Assembly (NCBI RefSeq): GCF_003853645.1
Contig: NZ_QTPO01000024.1
Coordinates: 57,383-121,382, forward strand
Length of the DNA: 64,000 bases
Direction of reading: 5' to 3'
Source: Burkholderia sp. Bp9143
GTDB lineage: Bacteria > Pseudomonadota > Gammaproteobacteria > Burkholderiales > Burkholderiaceae
Shown one piece after another: positions 45,520 through 55,562 of the stretch; position 1 is the first letter of the stretch; each line of letters opens with the position of its first letter. Both the position numbers and the translations under genes were made by a program. Under the pieces are notes generated by a model. The model was not told the DNA's origin. It ran no database searches and was given only the letters and a program-made list of their open reading frames with translations.

Positions 45520-46630
45520 CGTCAGCCAGGCGGCGCTGGCCGCCGCCGCGTTGTCCTCCCCGTCGCCCGGCCTGCCGTCGGCGACGCCGCGCGCCGACCT
45601 GATCGGCCGATTCCTCGCGGACGTCGCGCCCGATGCGCCGTGCGGCCCGAACCTCGAATACGACGCCGATTTCCTGCAGCTTCAGGAGCGCGCGACGCCG
45701 CGCGCCGAGCAGCAGTACGGCGACACCGTGATTCCGGCCGAGACGCCCGACTGGCGCGCGGTCGACCGCCTTGCACTCGCGCTGGGCGAGCGGACGAAGG
45801 ACCTGCGCGTCGCCGCGTATCTCGCGCGCAGCTGGACCGAGCAGCACGGCATTCCCGGCTACGCGGACGGCCTCGCGGTCGTCGCGGGCCTGATCGAGCG
45901 CTGGTGGGACGACCTGCATCCGCGTCTCGACGCCGACGGCGAACCGGACCCGACACCGCGGATGAACGCGCTCGCCGATGTCGCCGGCGCGCACGAGTGC
46001 GCGCGTGCGGCACGGCGCCAGCCGCTGTTCGACGGCGGCCCGAGCGTGCGCGACGCCGAACGCGCGCTCGACGGTCGCGACGAAGTGGGCGGCCCGGCGG
46101 CAGACAGCCGCGACGGCCTGGTCGCCGCGCTGTCGACCGCACGCGACGACGGCCGCGTGCCGATCGATGCGGTGCATGCCGCACTGCGCGCATTGGACGC
46201 GATCCGTGCGCGCGTGACGGACCGGCTCGGCAGCGAATGGGCGCCGGATGCGAGCGATACGGAGAAGGCGTTGCAACGCATCGCGCGCGAAATGCCGGAG
46301 CCGGCACCGGCGGTACAGCAGTCCGCACCGGACGGTTCGATTCCGGCCACGCCGGCCGCATCCGGCGCCGCGCGAGCCGCATCGGCGCAGGCCGTTCTAC
46401 CGAACGCACAGGCCTGGCGCGATGCCGAGGTCACGAGCCGCGACGACGTGCGGCTCGGTCTCGACAAGATGTGCCGTTATTTCGAACTGCATGAGCCGAG
46501 CCACCCGGCGCCGCTGCTGCTGCGGCGCGCGCAGCGGCTGCTCGCGCTCGACTTCTACGAAATCATCCGGGATCTCGCTCCGGAGAGCCTGCCGAAGCTG
46601 GACCTGCTGAGCGGCGAGCGGAGCGAATGA
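45506..46630 (+). CDS. tssA: T6SS TssA (ImpA-N family)
   Basis: A 374-residue cytosolic protein. The ImpA_N domain lies at residues about 30-190: DAPCGPNLEYDADFLQLQERA, WRAVDRLALALGERTKDLRVAAYLAR (in parts) and GLIERWWDDLHPRLD. The C-terminus is VRLGLDKMCRYFELHEPSHPAPLLLRRAQRLL, typical of the shorter TssA classes. TssA caps or stabilises the growing sheath at the baseplate. It overlaps the kinase gene and ends 63 bases before tssB. Confidence 0.94.
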   Translation: MHSNDVSQAALAAAALSSPSPGLPSATPRADLIGRFLADVAPDAPCGPNLEYDADFLQLQERATPRAEQQYGDTVIPAETPDWRAVDRLALALGERTKDLRVAAYLARSWTEQHGIPGYADGLAVVAGLIERWWDDLHPRLDADGEPDPTPRMNALADVAGAHECARAARRQPLFDGGPSVRDAERALDGRDEVGGPAADSRDGLVAALSTARDDGRVPIDAVHAALRALDAIRARVTDRLGSEWAPDASDTEKALQRIAREMPEPAPAVQQSAPDGSIPATPAASGAARAASAQAVLPNAQAWRDAEVTSRDDVRLGLDKMCRYFELHEPSHPAPLLLRRAQRLLALDFYEIIRDLAPESLPKLDLLSGERSE

Positions 46631-46693
46631 AGCAGGCCGCCGTCCATGCGGCGGCAACGTACACGCAATCTGATCGATGTGAAGGAGCGGACG

Positions 46694-47248
46694 ATGACGG
46701 ACAGAACCAAGGCGGCAGGCAGCGGACAGAAGTTCATCGCGCGCAATCGGGCGCCGCGCGTGCAGATCGAGTACGACGTCGAGACCTATGGCGCCGAGCG
46801 CAAGGTGCAGTTGCCGTTCGTGATGGGCGTCATCGCGGACCTGGCCGGCAAGCGCGCCGAACCGCTGCCGGACCTGCCGGAGCGCAAGTTCCTCGAGATC
46901 GACGTCGACAACTTCGACGAGCGGATGAAGTCGGTCGCGCCGCGCGTCGCGTTCCAGGTGCCGAACACGCTGACCGGCGAAGGGATGCTCAGCGTCGACA
47001 TGACGTTCGAGCAGATCGACGATTTCTCGCCGGCGGCGATCGCGCGCAACGTCGACGCGCTGCGCCGGCTGCTGGATGCGCGCACCGAGCTGTCGAACCT
47101 GCTGTCGTACATGGACGGCAAGCACGGCGCCGAACAACTGATCGAGCGTGCGATCAACGATCCCGATCTGCTCAAGACGCTCGTGCGCGAGCCGCGCGCG
47201 GACGCGCGGGACGGCGACGCGACCCAACCGGAGGCCCGCGATGAATGA
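46694..47248 (+). CDS. tssB: T6SS sheath small subunit TssB (VipA)
   Basis: A 184-residue protein, starting MTDRTKAAGSGQKFIARNRAP with AAGGAGC upstream. Conserved features are VQIEYDVETYGAERKVQLPFVMGVIADL (in parts) and FDERMKSVAPRVAFQVPN near residue 75. It forms the contractile sheath as a heterodimer with TssC. The acidic tail DARDGDATQPEARDE is variable in the family. It overlaps tssC by eight bases. Confidence 0.97.
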   Translation: MTDRTKAAGSGQKFIARNRAPRVQIEYDVETYGAERKVQLPFVMGVIADLAGKRAEPLPDLPERKFLEIDVDNFDERMKSVAPRVAFQVPNTLTGEGMLSVDMTFEQIDDFSPAAIARNVDALRRLLDARTELSNLLSYMDGKHGAEQLIERAINDPDLLKTLVREPRADARDGDATQPEARDE

Positions 47249-48758
47249 CCCTGTCCATTCCCGCGCCGATACCCGCGACGCACGCTCTGCCACGCAACCG
47301 GCAGCCGCGCCCGGCGAGTTCGCCGCGCTGCTGCAGAAGGAGTTCAAGCCGAAGACGGCCGAGGCGCGCGAGTCGGTCGAGCGCGCGGTGCGCACGCTCG
47401 CACAGCAGGCGCTCGAACATACGGTCGGCATGACGACCGACGCCTACGGCAGCGTGAAGCAGATCATCGCGGAGATCGACCGGAAGCTGTCCGAGCAGAT
47501 CAACCAGATCCTGCATCACGACGACTTCCAGACGCTCGAAGGCGCGTGGCGCGGCCTGCATTACCTCGTCACGCACACCGAGACCGACGAGTTGCTGAAG
47601 ATCAAGGCCTTGCCGGCATCGCGCAACGAGGTCGGGCGGATGCTCAAGCGCTACAAGGGCGTCGCGTGGGACCAGAGCCCGCTGTTCCGCAAGATCTACG
47701 AGGAGGAATACGGGCAGTTCGGCGGCGAGCCGTTCGGCTGCCTCGTCGGCGACTTCTACTTCAATCACAGCCCGCCGGATGTCGAGATGCTCGGCGAGCT
47801 GTCGAAGATCGCGGCGGCCGCGCACGCGCCGTTCATCGCGGGCGCGTCGCCGGAGCTGATGCAGATGGATTCGTGGCAGGAGCTGTCGAACCCGCGCGAC
47901 CTGACCAAGATCTTCCAGAACACCGAATACGCGGCGTGGCGCAGCCTGCGGCAGTCGGAGGATTCCCGCTACGTCGGCCTCGCGATGCCGCGTTTTCTCG
48001 CGCGGCTGCCGTATGGCGCACGCACCAACCCGGTCGACGAATTCGACTTCGAGGAAGATACCGACGCCGCGAATCACGACCGCTACACGTGGGCGAATTC
48101 GGCTTACGCGATGGCCGCCAACATCAACCGCTCGTTCAAGCAGTTCGGCTGGTGCTCGTCGATCCGCGGCGTCGAGTCGGGCGGGGCGGTCGAAGGGCTG
48201 CCAAGCCACACGTTCCCGACCGACGACGGCGGCGTCGACCAGAAATGCCCGACCGAGATCGCGATCAGCGACCGCCGCGAGGCCGAGCTCGCGAAGAACG
48301 GCTTCATGCCGTTCGTACACCGGAAGAACTCGGATTTCGCGGCGTTCATCGGCGCGCAGTCGCTGTACCAGCCGGCCGAGTATCACGACCCCGACGCGAC
48401 CGCGAACGCGCGGCTGTCCGGCCGCCTGCCTTACCTGTTCGCCTGCTGCCGGTTCGCGCACTACCTGAAGTGCATCGTGCGCGACAAGATCGGCTCGTTC
48501 CGCGAACGCGACGACATGGAACGCTGGCTCAACGACTGGATCATGAACTACGTCGACGGCGACCCCGTGAACTCGTCGCAGGAAACCAAGGCGCGCAAGC
48601 CGCTGGCGGCCGCACAGGTGGTCGTCGACGAGGTCGAGGACAACCCCGGCTACTACACGTCGAAGTTCTTCCTGCGGCCGCACTACCAGCTCGAAGGGCT
48701 CACCGTGTCGCTGCGGCTCATCTCGCGGCTGCCGTCCGCGAAGGCGGCGAACGAGTGA
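47241..48758 (+). CDS. tssC: T6SS sheath large subunit TssC (VipB)
   Basis: A 505-residue protein of typical length. Signature segments are LEGAWRGLHYLVTHTETDE near residue 95, EEYGQFGGEPFGCLVGDFYF near 155, and HDRYTWANSAYAMAANIN near 280. The end is TSKFFLRPHYQLEGLTVSLRLISRLP (in parts), where sheath packing strands lie. TssC is recognised by ClpV through TssB/TssC contacts when contracted. CGGAGG precedes the ATG. Confidence 0.97.
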   Translation: MNDPVHSRADTRDARSATQPAAAPGEFAALLQKEFKPKTAEARESVERAVRTLAQQALEHTVGMTTDAYGSVKQIIAEIDRKLSEQINQILHHDDFQTLEGAWRGLHYLVTHTETDELLKIKALPASRNEVGRMLKRYKGVAWDQSPLFRKIYEEEYGQFGGEPFGCLVGDFYFNHSPPDVEMLGELSKIAAAAHAPFIAGASPELMQMDSWQELSNPRDLTKIFQNTEYAAWRSLRQSEDSRYVGLAMPRFLARLPYGARTNPVDEFDFEEDTDAANHDRYTWANSAYAMAANINRSFKQFGWCSSIRGVESGGAVEGLPSHTFPTDDGGVDQKCPTEIAISDRREAELAKNGFMPFVHRKNSDFAAFIGAQSLYQPAEYHDPDATANARLSGRLPYLFACCRFAHYLKCIVRDKIGSFRERDDMERWLNDWIMNYVDGDPVNSSQETKARKPLAAAQVVVDEVEDNPGYYTSKFFLRPHYQLEGLTVSLRLISRLPSAKAANE

Positions 48759-48829
48759 GCGGCAAGGGGCAGTCAATACTGCATTCAACCCGGCATTCAA
48801 CCTGATTTCGCACCGAAACGGAGACGGCA

Positions 48830-49321
48830 ATGGGCGTGGCAATGTTTATGAAGGTGGACGGCGTGACCGGCGAATCGGCGGACGCGCAGCACAAGGGCTG
48901 GACCGACATCGAATCGTTCACGTGGGGCGCGAGCCAGCCGGGCGCGATGGCGAGCGGTAGCGGCGGCAATGCGGGCAAGGCGAGCTTCAACGATCTCGTC
49001 GTGGCGGCGTACATGGACAAGGGCGCGCCCGCGATCATCAAGAACTGCGCGAGCGGCAAGCACTTGCCGAAGGTCGAGATCTCCGCGTGCAAGACCGGCG
49101 GCTCGCAGATCGAGTTCATGCGCGTGACGCTGCAGGAAGTGCTCGTCACGTCCGCGCAGGTCGCGGGCATCGATCCCGGCGACGCGGCCGACCGGTTGAT
49201 GATGCACTATGGCTTCCAGGCCGCGAAAGTGAAGAAGCAGTACTGGCAGCAGAACGACAACGGCGGCAAGGGCGCCGAGGTGTCGGTCGGCTGGAACATC
49301 AAGGAAAACACCGAGATGTGA
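48830..49321 (+). CDS. hcp: T6SS tube protein Hcp (TssD)
   Basis: A 163-residue Hcp with no extension. MFMKVDGVTGESADAQHKGW at the start, IESFTWGASQPGAMASG and the repeated strands VEISACKTGGSQIEFMRVTLQEVLVTS are the Hcp fold that stacks as hexameric rings inside the sheath. CGGAGAC lies just upstream of the ATG. It has a 71-base leader after tssC, long enough for separate expression, since Hcp is usually needed in excess. Confidence 0.96.
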   Translation: MGVAMFMKVDGVTGESADAQHKGWTDIESFTWGASQPGAMASGSGGNAGKASFNDLVVAAYMDKGAPAIIKNCASGKHLPKVEISACKTGGSQIEFMRVTLQEVLVTSAQVAGIDPGDAADRLMMHYGFQAAKVKKQYWQQNDNGGKGAEVSVGWNIKENTEM

Positions 49322-49331
49322 CCGCGGACCG

Positions 49332-49886
49332 ATGACGATGGACGACCCGAAAGCCCGCGATGGCCGGTACGGCGGCATGCGCGACCGGCTGCAACCGGCG
49401 CTGCTCGACCGGCTGACCGACGACGCGCCGCAGCGCACGACCGATTTGCCCGGCACGCAATGGATCGGTGCCGAGCGCCTGCGCGCGGCCGTGCTGCGCG
49501 ATCTCGCTTGGCTGCTCAATACGCGCAACGCCGAGGACGGCTTCGTCGACTGGGCCGCGTTCGAGCACGCGCAGGCATCGGTGCTCAACTACGGGATGCG
49601 GCCGCTCGTCGGCAAGCCGATGTCGGGCGTCGAGCGGATGTCGGTCGAGGCGTCGATCCGCGACGCGATCGTCCGCTTCGAGCCGCGCATCGCGCCCGAC
49701 AGCGTCGAGGTCCGCAGCATCGCCGATGCATCGGACGGACACGCCGGCGAACGGCGTCACAACGTGCTGCTGTTCGAGATCCGCGGCACGCTGTGGTCGA
49801 TCCCGCATCCGCTGGAATTCGTGCTGCGCTCCGACCTCGATCTCGAGACGGGCGCGATGTCGCTGCAATCGTCAGCGGGAAACTGA
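49332..49886 (+). CDS. tssE: T6SS baseplate protein TssE
   Basis: A 184-residue gp25-like protein. RDRLQPALLDRLTDDAP near residue 15, RDLAWLLNTRNAEDG near 55, SVLNYGMRPLVGKPMSG near 85 and a C-terminal EIRGTLWSIPHPLEFVLRSDLDLE (in parts) follow the family. TssE initiates sheath assembly on the baseplate. It starts 10 bases after hcp and ends just before tssF. Confidence 0.95.
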   Translation: MTMDDPKARDGRYGGMRDRLQPALLDRLTDDAPQRTTDLPGTQWIGAERLRAAVLRDLAWLLNTRNAEDGFVDWAAFEHAQASVLNYGMRPLVGKPMSGVERMSVEASIRDAIVRFEPRIAPDSVEVRSIADASDGHAGERRHNVLLFEIRGTLWSIPHPLEFVLRSDLDLETGAMSLQSSAGN

Positions 49887-49890
49887 CACG

Positions 49891-51762
49891 ATGGATACGC
49901 GCCTGCTCGACTACTACAACCGCGAACTCGCGTACCTGCGTGAACTCGGCGACGAATTCGCGCAGCAGTTCCCGAAGGTCGCCGCACGGTTGCGGCTGCA
50001 CGAATCGGGGCCGCCCGATCCGTACGTCGAACGATTGCTCGAAGGCTTCAGCTTCCTCACCGCGCGGGTGCAGCTGAAGATGGACGCCGAGTTTCCGCGC
50101 TTCACGCAGGCGCTGCTCGATGCCGTGTATCCGGGCTATCTCGCGCCGTTGCCGTCGATGGCGATCGTGCGGTTCGCGCCGATGCTGAACGAAGGCAGCC
50201 TCGCACAGGGCTGGCGGTTGCCGGCCGGCACCGCGCTGCGCGCGCGGCCGGCCGCGTCCGAGCAGACCGCGTGCGAATTCCGCACCGCGCACGACCTGAC
50301 GCTGTGGCCGCTCGAACTGACCGACGCTGCCGTCACCGGCGCGCCGTCGTGGCTGCCGCGTGGGGCCGTACCGGCGCGCCAGGACGTGCGCGGCGCGCTA
50401 CGCATCCGGCTGAAGGCGCGCGGCGGCGCCAAGCTCTCGCAACTGCCGCTCGAGCGGCTGACCTTTCATCTCGCGGGCCCCGAGCGCGACGCGCTGCACC
50501 TGCTCGAACTGATCGCCGCGCATGCGCTCGGCGTCGTCTGCCACGATCCCGGGCAACCGCCGCGCTGGCTGCACACGCTCGACGCCGACACGATCGTCCA
50601 CGAGGGTTTCGACCCGGCGCAGGCCATCCTGCCCGACGACGGACGCAGCTTCCACGGGTACCGGCTGTTGCGCGAGTATTTCGCGTTTCCGGCGCGCTTC
50701 CTGTTCTTCAGCATCGGCGGGCTGCGCGCCGCGCTCGCGCGCGCCACCGGCGACGAATGCGAGCTGACCGTGTTGTTCGACCGGCACGATGCGGCGCTCG
50801 AGGCGGCCGTCGATGCGCGGCATCTGGCGCTGAACTGCACGCCGGCCGTGAACCTGTTCGCGCGCCGCGGCGACCGCATCCGGTTACAGCCCGGCACGCG
50901 CGAGCATCATGTCGTCGTGGACCGCAGCCGGCCGCTCGATCACGAGATCTATGCGGTGCAGCGGCTCGCGAGCGAGCAGCGCGACGACGGCCAGTCGCGC
51001 GAATTCCGGCCGTTTCACGCGTCGTTCGCGAGCGACGACGGCAACTACGGCGCGTACTACACGGTGCGGCGCGAGCCTCGGCTGGTGTCCGCGCAGGCAC
51101 GCGCGAACGGCACGCGCACCGGCTACGTCGGCAGCGAAGCCTACGTGTCGCTCGTCGACAGCCAGTGCGTGCCGTACGACGAGACGATGCGCTACCTGTC
51201 CGTCGACACGCTGTGCACGAACCGCGATCTCGCGCTGCTGCTGCCGCCGGGCGAGGCGAACGCGTTCACGCTGCGCATCTCGGCGCCCGTCGAGCGCGTC
51301 GTCGCGATTCGCGGCCCGTCGCGGCCGCGCCCGCCGATCGCCGACTCGCAGACGGCCTGGCGACTGATCCGCCATCTCGGGCTGGCCCGGCAGACGCTGA
51401 CCGATCTCGACGACGAGGAGGGCGCGCACGCGCTGCGCGAGCTGCTCGGCCTGCACGCCGACCCGGCCGATGCCGCGATGCGCCGGCAGATCGACGGCGT
51501 GCGGCGCGTCGCGTTCTCGCCGGTGTTCCGACGGCTGCCGGCGCTCGGGCCGCTGATGTTCGGGCGCGGCGTGCAGGTCGACGTGACCGTGGACGACCAT
51601 GCGTTCTCCGGCGACAGCCCGTTTCTGCTCGGCGCGGTGCTCGAACAGTTCTTCGCGCGGCACGTCTCGATCAACGCGTTCGCCGAATGCGTGCTGACCA
51701 GCGCGCAGCGCGGCACGCTCGCGCACTGGCCGGCGCGCATCGGCAGGCGGCCCGCGATATGA
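49891..51762 (+). CDS. tssF: T6SS baseplate protein TssF
   Basis: A 623-residue protein with the conserved opening LLDYYNRELAYLRELGDEFA then FPKVAARL and PDPYVERLLEGFSFLTARVQLKMD (in parts). FPRFTQALLDAVYPGYLAPLPSM follows near residue 70, and HVSINAFAECVL near the end. TssF and TssG form the baseplate wedge with TssE and TssK. Its stop overlaps the tssG start by ATGA. Confidence 0.96.
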   Translation: MDTRLLDYYNRELAYLRELGDEFAQQFPKVAARLRLHESGPPDPYVERLLEGFSFLTARVQLKMDAEFPRFTQALLDAVYPGYLAPLPSMAIVRFAPMLNEGSLAQGWRLPAGTALRARPAASEQTACEFRTAHDLTLWPLELTDAAVTGAPSWLPRGAVPARQDVRGALRIRLKARGGAKLSQLPLERLTFHLAGPERDALHLLELIAAHALGVVCHDPGQPPRWLHTLDADTIVHEGFDPAQAILPDDGRSFHGYRLLREYFAFPARFLFFSIGGLRAALARATGDECELTVLFDRHDAALEAAVDARHLALNCTPAVNLFARRGDRIRLQPGTREHHVVVDRSRPLDHEIYAVQRLASEQRDDGQSREFRPFHASFASDDGNYGAYYTVRREPRLVSAQARANGTRTGYVGSEAYVSLVDSQCVPYDETMRYLSVDTLCTNRDLALLLPPGEANAFTLRISAPVERVVAIRGPSRPRPPIADSQTAWRLIRHLGLARQTLTDLDDEEGAHALRELLGLHADPADAAMRRQIDGVRRVAFSPVFRRLPALGPLMFGRGVQVDVTVDDHAFSGDSPFLLGAVLEQFFARHVSINAFAECVLTSAQRGTLAHWPARIGRRPAI

Positions 51763-52883
51763 AACACGGCACGCCACCCGGCGCTCAACCGGCCACCGAA
51801 GCCGCACGCCGCGATGCGTGGTGGGCACGGCTGCGCGCCGCGCCGCATGGCTACGACCTGTTCCAGGCATTGCGCTGGCTCGATGCGCTGTCGCCCGGCC
51901 GAGCGCCGCTCGGCCATGCCGCGCGGCCGCGCGACGAACCGGTGCGGCTCGGGCAGCAGCCGTCGCTCGCGTTCGCGGCGTCGATGCTGGCCGGCGCATA
52001 CGATGGGGACGGCGGCGGCGTGCGGCCGCGCATCGCGATCCACGGCTTCGGGTTGTTCGGGCCGAACGGTCCGCTCCCGACTCACCTGACCGAATACGCG
52101 CACGAGCGCGCGGCCCAGCACGACGACCCGACCTTCACCGCGTTCGCGGACCTGTTCCATCACCGGCTGATCCTGCTGTTCTACCGGGCGTGGGCCGACG
52201 CGCAGCCGACGGTGAGCCTCGATCGTCCCGGGCGCGCACGGTTCGACGCGTATGTCGCGAGCCTGGTCGGGCGCGCCGCGCATGGCGACGGACCGGCCGC
52301 GCGGGCCGATGTCGGACCCACGGCCGCCGACACACTCGCGCCGCATGCGCTTTATTTCCATGCGAGCCATCTCGTCCGGCACACGCGCAACCCGGAGGGG
52401 CTCGTGGAGATCCTGCGGCGCCATTTCGGTGTCGACGCACGCATCGTCGAGCATGTGCCGCGCTGGGTCGCGATCGAGCGTTCGCAGCGCTGCGTGATCC
52501 GTGCGACGCGGCCGACCCTGCGCGTCGGCGGCGTCGCGCTCGGCATCGCGGTGCGCGATGCGCAATCGCATTTCCGGATCGTGCTCGGGCCGCTGTCGCT
52601 CGACGCGTACCGGCGCTTCCTGCCGGGCGGCCCGCACGCGCGGCAGCTCGCGCACTGGGTGCGCGAGTACGTCGGCATCGAGTTCGACTGGGACGTGCAG
52701 CTCGAACTGGCGGCCGACGCGGTGCCGGCGATCGCGCTCGGCGCGCCGCAGGGCCTCGGTCGTACCGCGTGGCTCGGGCAGCGGCTCGAAGCGGGGCCCG
52801 CGCGCGATCTCGTCGTCCGTTACGACGCGCGTCGTGGCGGCCCGCCGCGCCCCGGCGCCGCCCTTCATCGCGAAACTGCCTAA
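51759..52883 (+). CDS. tssG: T6SS baseplate protein TssG
   Basis: A 374-residue protein. YDLFQALRWLDALSPGRAPLG near residue 30, RLGQQPSLAFAAS, and the central FGLFGPNGPLPTHLTEYAHER are the family signatures. FADLFHHRLILLFYRAWADAQP follows. It pairs with TssF in the wedge. The start is fixed by the four-base overlap with tssF; it ends 12 bases before clpV. Confidence 0.96.
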   Translation: MKHGTPPGAQPATEAARRDAWWARLRAAPHGYDLFQALRWLDALSPGRAPLGHAARPRDEPVRLGQQPSLAFAASMLAGAYDGDGGGVRPRIAIHGFGLFGPNGPLPTHLTEYAHERAAQHDDPTFTAFADLFHHRLILLFYRAWADAQPTVSLDRPGRARFDAYVASLVGRAAHGDGPAARADVGPTAADTLAPHALYFHASHLVRHTRNPEGLVEILRRHFGVDARIVEHVPRWVAIERSQRCVIRATRPTLRVGGVALGIAVRDAQSHFRIVLGPLSLDAYRRFLPGGPHARQLAHWVREYVGIEFDWDVQLELAADAVPAIALGAPQGLGRTAWLGQRLEAGPARDLVVRYDARRGGPPRPGAALHRETA

Positions 52884-52895
52884 ACGGGAACCGTC

Positions 52896-55562
52896 ATGTC
52901 CGATATCGGCCGCGTCAACCTGTTCGGAAAGCTCAATCCGCTGCTCTACGAGACGCTCGAGCAGGCGACCGGATTCTGTCGGCTGCGCGGCAATCCGTAC
53001 GTCGAACTCGCGCACTGGTTCAAGCAGCTCCTGCAGCGGCCCGACGGCGACCTGCAGCGCGTGCTGCGTCGGTTCGAGATCGACGAGGCCGCCATCGAAC
53101 GCGGGCTCGTCGCCGCGCTCGACCGGCTGCCGCGCGGCGCGGGATCGGTGTCGGACCTGTCGGTGCACATCGACGACGCGGTCGAGCGCGCGTGGGTCTA
53201 TGCCACCTTGAAATACGACGCGACGCGGATTCGCGGCGCGGTCCTGCTGCTCGCGATCCTGAAGACGCCGCAGTTGCGCAACGTGCTGTACGCGATCGCA
53301 CGCGAGTTCGAGCGCATCGTGCCCGACGTGCTTGCCGACGAACTCGTATCGATCGTCGACGGCTCGCCCGAGGCACAACCGGCCGCGCATCCCGACGCGG
53401 GCTCGGGTGCCGGCGGCGCCGCAATGCGCGGCGTGCCGCCTGCGGAAGGTTCGGCCCTGGCGCGCTTTGCCGTCGACCTGACCGCCCGCGCGCGGGTCGG
53501 CGAGATCGATCCCGTCGTCGGGCGCGACGCGGAGATCCGCCAGATCGTCGACATCCTGCTGCGGCGCCGGCAGAACAACCCGCTGCTGGTCGGCGAAGCC
53601 GGTGTCGGCAAGACGGCCGTGGCCGAAGGCTTCGCGCTGCGAATCGCCGCAGGCGACGTGCCGCCGTCGCTGCGCGACGTCGCGCTGTACCTGCTCGACA
53701 TCGGGCTGCTGCAGGCCGGCGCGAGCGTGAAGGGCGAGTTCGAGAGCCGGCTGCGCGGCGTGATCGACGAAGCGATGTCGTCCGAGCGCCCGGCGATCCT
53801 GTTCATCGACGAAGTCCATACGCTCGTCGGAGCGGGCGGGGCGGCCGGCACCGGTGATGCCGCGAACCTGTTGAAGCCCGCGCTCGCGCGCGGCCTGCTG
53901 CGCACGATCGGTGCGACCACCTGGTCCGAGTACAAGCAGTACATCGAGATGGATCCCGCGTTGACGCGGCGCTTCCAGCTCGTGCACGTGCTCGAGCCCG
54001 AGGAGGCGGCCGCCGTGACGATGCTGCGCGGCCTCGCCGCGAAGCTCGAAGCGCACCATCGCGTGCTGGTGCTCGACGACGCGCTGCAGGCCGCCGTGAC
54101 GTTGTCGCACCGGTATATCCCCGCGCGGCAGCTGCCGGACAAGGCGATCAGCCTGCTCGATACGGCTTGCGCGCGCGTCGCCGTCAGCCAGCACGCGGTG
54201 CCGGCGCCGATCGAGGACGCGCGCCGACGCATCGACAGCTTGCGCGTCGAGCGCGAACGGGTCGGGCGCGAGTGTGCGCTCGGCAGCGGCGACACCGCGC
54301 GACGCGACGCGATCGATGCCGAGCTTGCCGCCGTGCGGACAGAACTCGATCGGCTCGACACGCGCTGGCAGGCCGAGCGCGATGCGTTGACAGCGATCGT
54401 CGAGTCGCGCGCCGCGCTCCTCGACGAGGCGCCGTCGCATGAGATCACCGCCGCCGCACGCGCCGACATTCAGGCGCGTCTGGCCGCCGCGCAGCAGGCG
54501 CTGGCCGAGATGCAGGGCGATGCACCGATCGTGCTGCCCGCCGTCGACACGCATGCGGTCGCCGCCGTCGTCGCCGACTGGACCGGTATCCCGCTCGGCC
54601 GGATGGTGCGCGACGAGACGCAGGCCGTGCTGAAGCTTGCCGAAACGCTCGGCGAGCGCGTCGTCGGCCAGCGCCATGCGGTCGAGCTGATCGCCGAACG
54701 GATTCAGACCGCGCGCGCGAAGCTCGACGATCCGACCAAGCCGCACGGCGTGTTCCTGCTATGCGGGCCGTCCGGTGTCGGCAAGACCGAGACCGCGCTC
54801 GCCCTGGCCGACACCCTGTACGGCGGCGAGCGCAACGCGATCACGATCAACATGAGCGAGTTCCAGGAGGCGCACACGGTATCGACGCTGAAGGGCGCGC
54901 CGCCCGGGTACGTCGGCTACGGACAGGGCGGGGTGCTCACCGAGGCCGTGCGCCGGCGGCCGTACAGCGTCCTGCTGCTCGACGAGATCGAGAAGGCGCA
55001 TCGCGACGTGCACGAGATTTTCTTCCAGGTGTTCGACAAGGGCTGGATGGAGGATGGCGAAGGGCGCGACATCGATTTCCGGCATACGGTGATCCTGCTG
55101 ACCTCGAACGTCGGCGCCGATCGCGTGATGCAGCTGTGTCGCGATCCCGACCATCTGCCCGACATGCAGACACTCGCCGACGCGCTGCGCGCGCCGCTGC
55201 TCGACGTGTTCCCTGCCGCGCTGCTCGGCCGGCTGACCGTCGTGCCGTACTACCCGCTGACCGATGCGACGCTCGCGCGCATCGTCGAACTGCAGTTGCG
55301 GCGCTTCGAGAAGCGGATCGACCTGCATCACGGGATTCGGCTCCGCTGCACCGACGCGGCGACCGCGCTGATCGTCGAGCGCTGCCGGACCATCGAATCC
55401 GGTGGCCGGATGGTCGACGCGATCCTCACGCATACCGTGATGCCGCGGATCGGCCGCGCGATCCTCGAGGCCACGCTCGAAGGCCGCGCGCTGGCGTCGA
55501 TCGAGGTGAGCGCGGCCGGCGGCGAGTTCGCTTACCGGTTCGACGAGGAGGGAACGACGTGA
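52896..55562 (+). CDS. tssH: T6SS sheath-recycling ATPase ClpV (TssH)
   Basis: An 888-residue AAA+ unfoldase. The Clp-N repeat is at residues 1-165. AAA-1 has GEAGVGKTAVAEG (Lys239) and FIDEVHTLVGAG; AAA-2 has GPSGVGKTETALA (Lys630) and LLLDEIEKAHRDVHE. A short coiled middle segment lies at about 410-520. It dismantles contracted TssB/TssC sheath using ATP. The last four bases (GTGA) contain the vgrG start. Confidence 0.97.
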   Translation: MSDIGRVNLFGKLNPLLYETLEQATGFCRLRGNPYVELAHWFKQLLQRPDGDLQRVLRRFEIDEAAIERGLVAALDRLPRGAGSVSDLSVHIDDAVERAWVYATLKYDATRIRGAVLLLAILKTPQLRNVLYAIAREFERIVPDVLADELVSIVDGSPEAQPAAHPDAGSGAGGAAMRGVPPAEGSALARFAVDLTARARVGEIDPVVGRDAEIRQIVDILLRRRQNNPLLVGEAGVGKTAVAEGFALRIAAGDVPPSLRDVALYLLDIGLLQAGASVKGEFESRLRGVIDEAMSSERPAILFIDEVHTLVGAGGAAGTGDAANLLKPALARGLLRTIGATTWSEYKQYIEMDPALTRRFQLVHVLEPEEAAAVTMLRGLAAKLEAHHRVLVLDDALQAAVTLSHRYIPARQLPDKAISLLDTACARVAVSQHAVPAPIEDARRRIDSLRVERERVGRECALGSGDTARRDAIDAELAAVRTELDRLDTRWQAERDALTAIVESRAALLDEAPSHEITAAARADIQARLAAAQQALAEMQGDAPIVLPAVDTHAVAAVVADWTGIPLGRMVRDETQAVLKLAETLGERVVGQRHAVELIAERIQTARAKLDDPTKPHGVFLLCGPSGVGKTETALALADTLYGGERNAITINMSEFQEAHTVSTLKGAPPGYVGYGQGGVLTEAVRRRPYSVLLLDEIEKAHRDVHEIFFQVFDKGWMEDGEGRDIDFRHTVILLTSNVGADRVMQLCRDPDHLPDMQTLADALRAPLLDVFPAALLGRLTVVPYYPLTDATLARIVELQLRRFEKRIDLHHGIRLRCTDAATALIVERCRTIESGGRMVDAILTHTVMPRIGRAILEATLEGRALASIEVSAAGGEFAYRFDEEGTT

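Noticed and set aside
51192..54746. Open minus-strand frame of about 1180 codons opposite tssF, tssG and clpV
   Set aside because: Shadow of genuine plus-strand genes with no recognisable domain.
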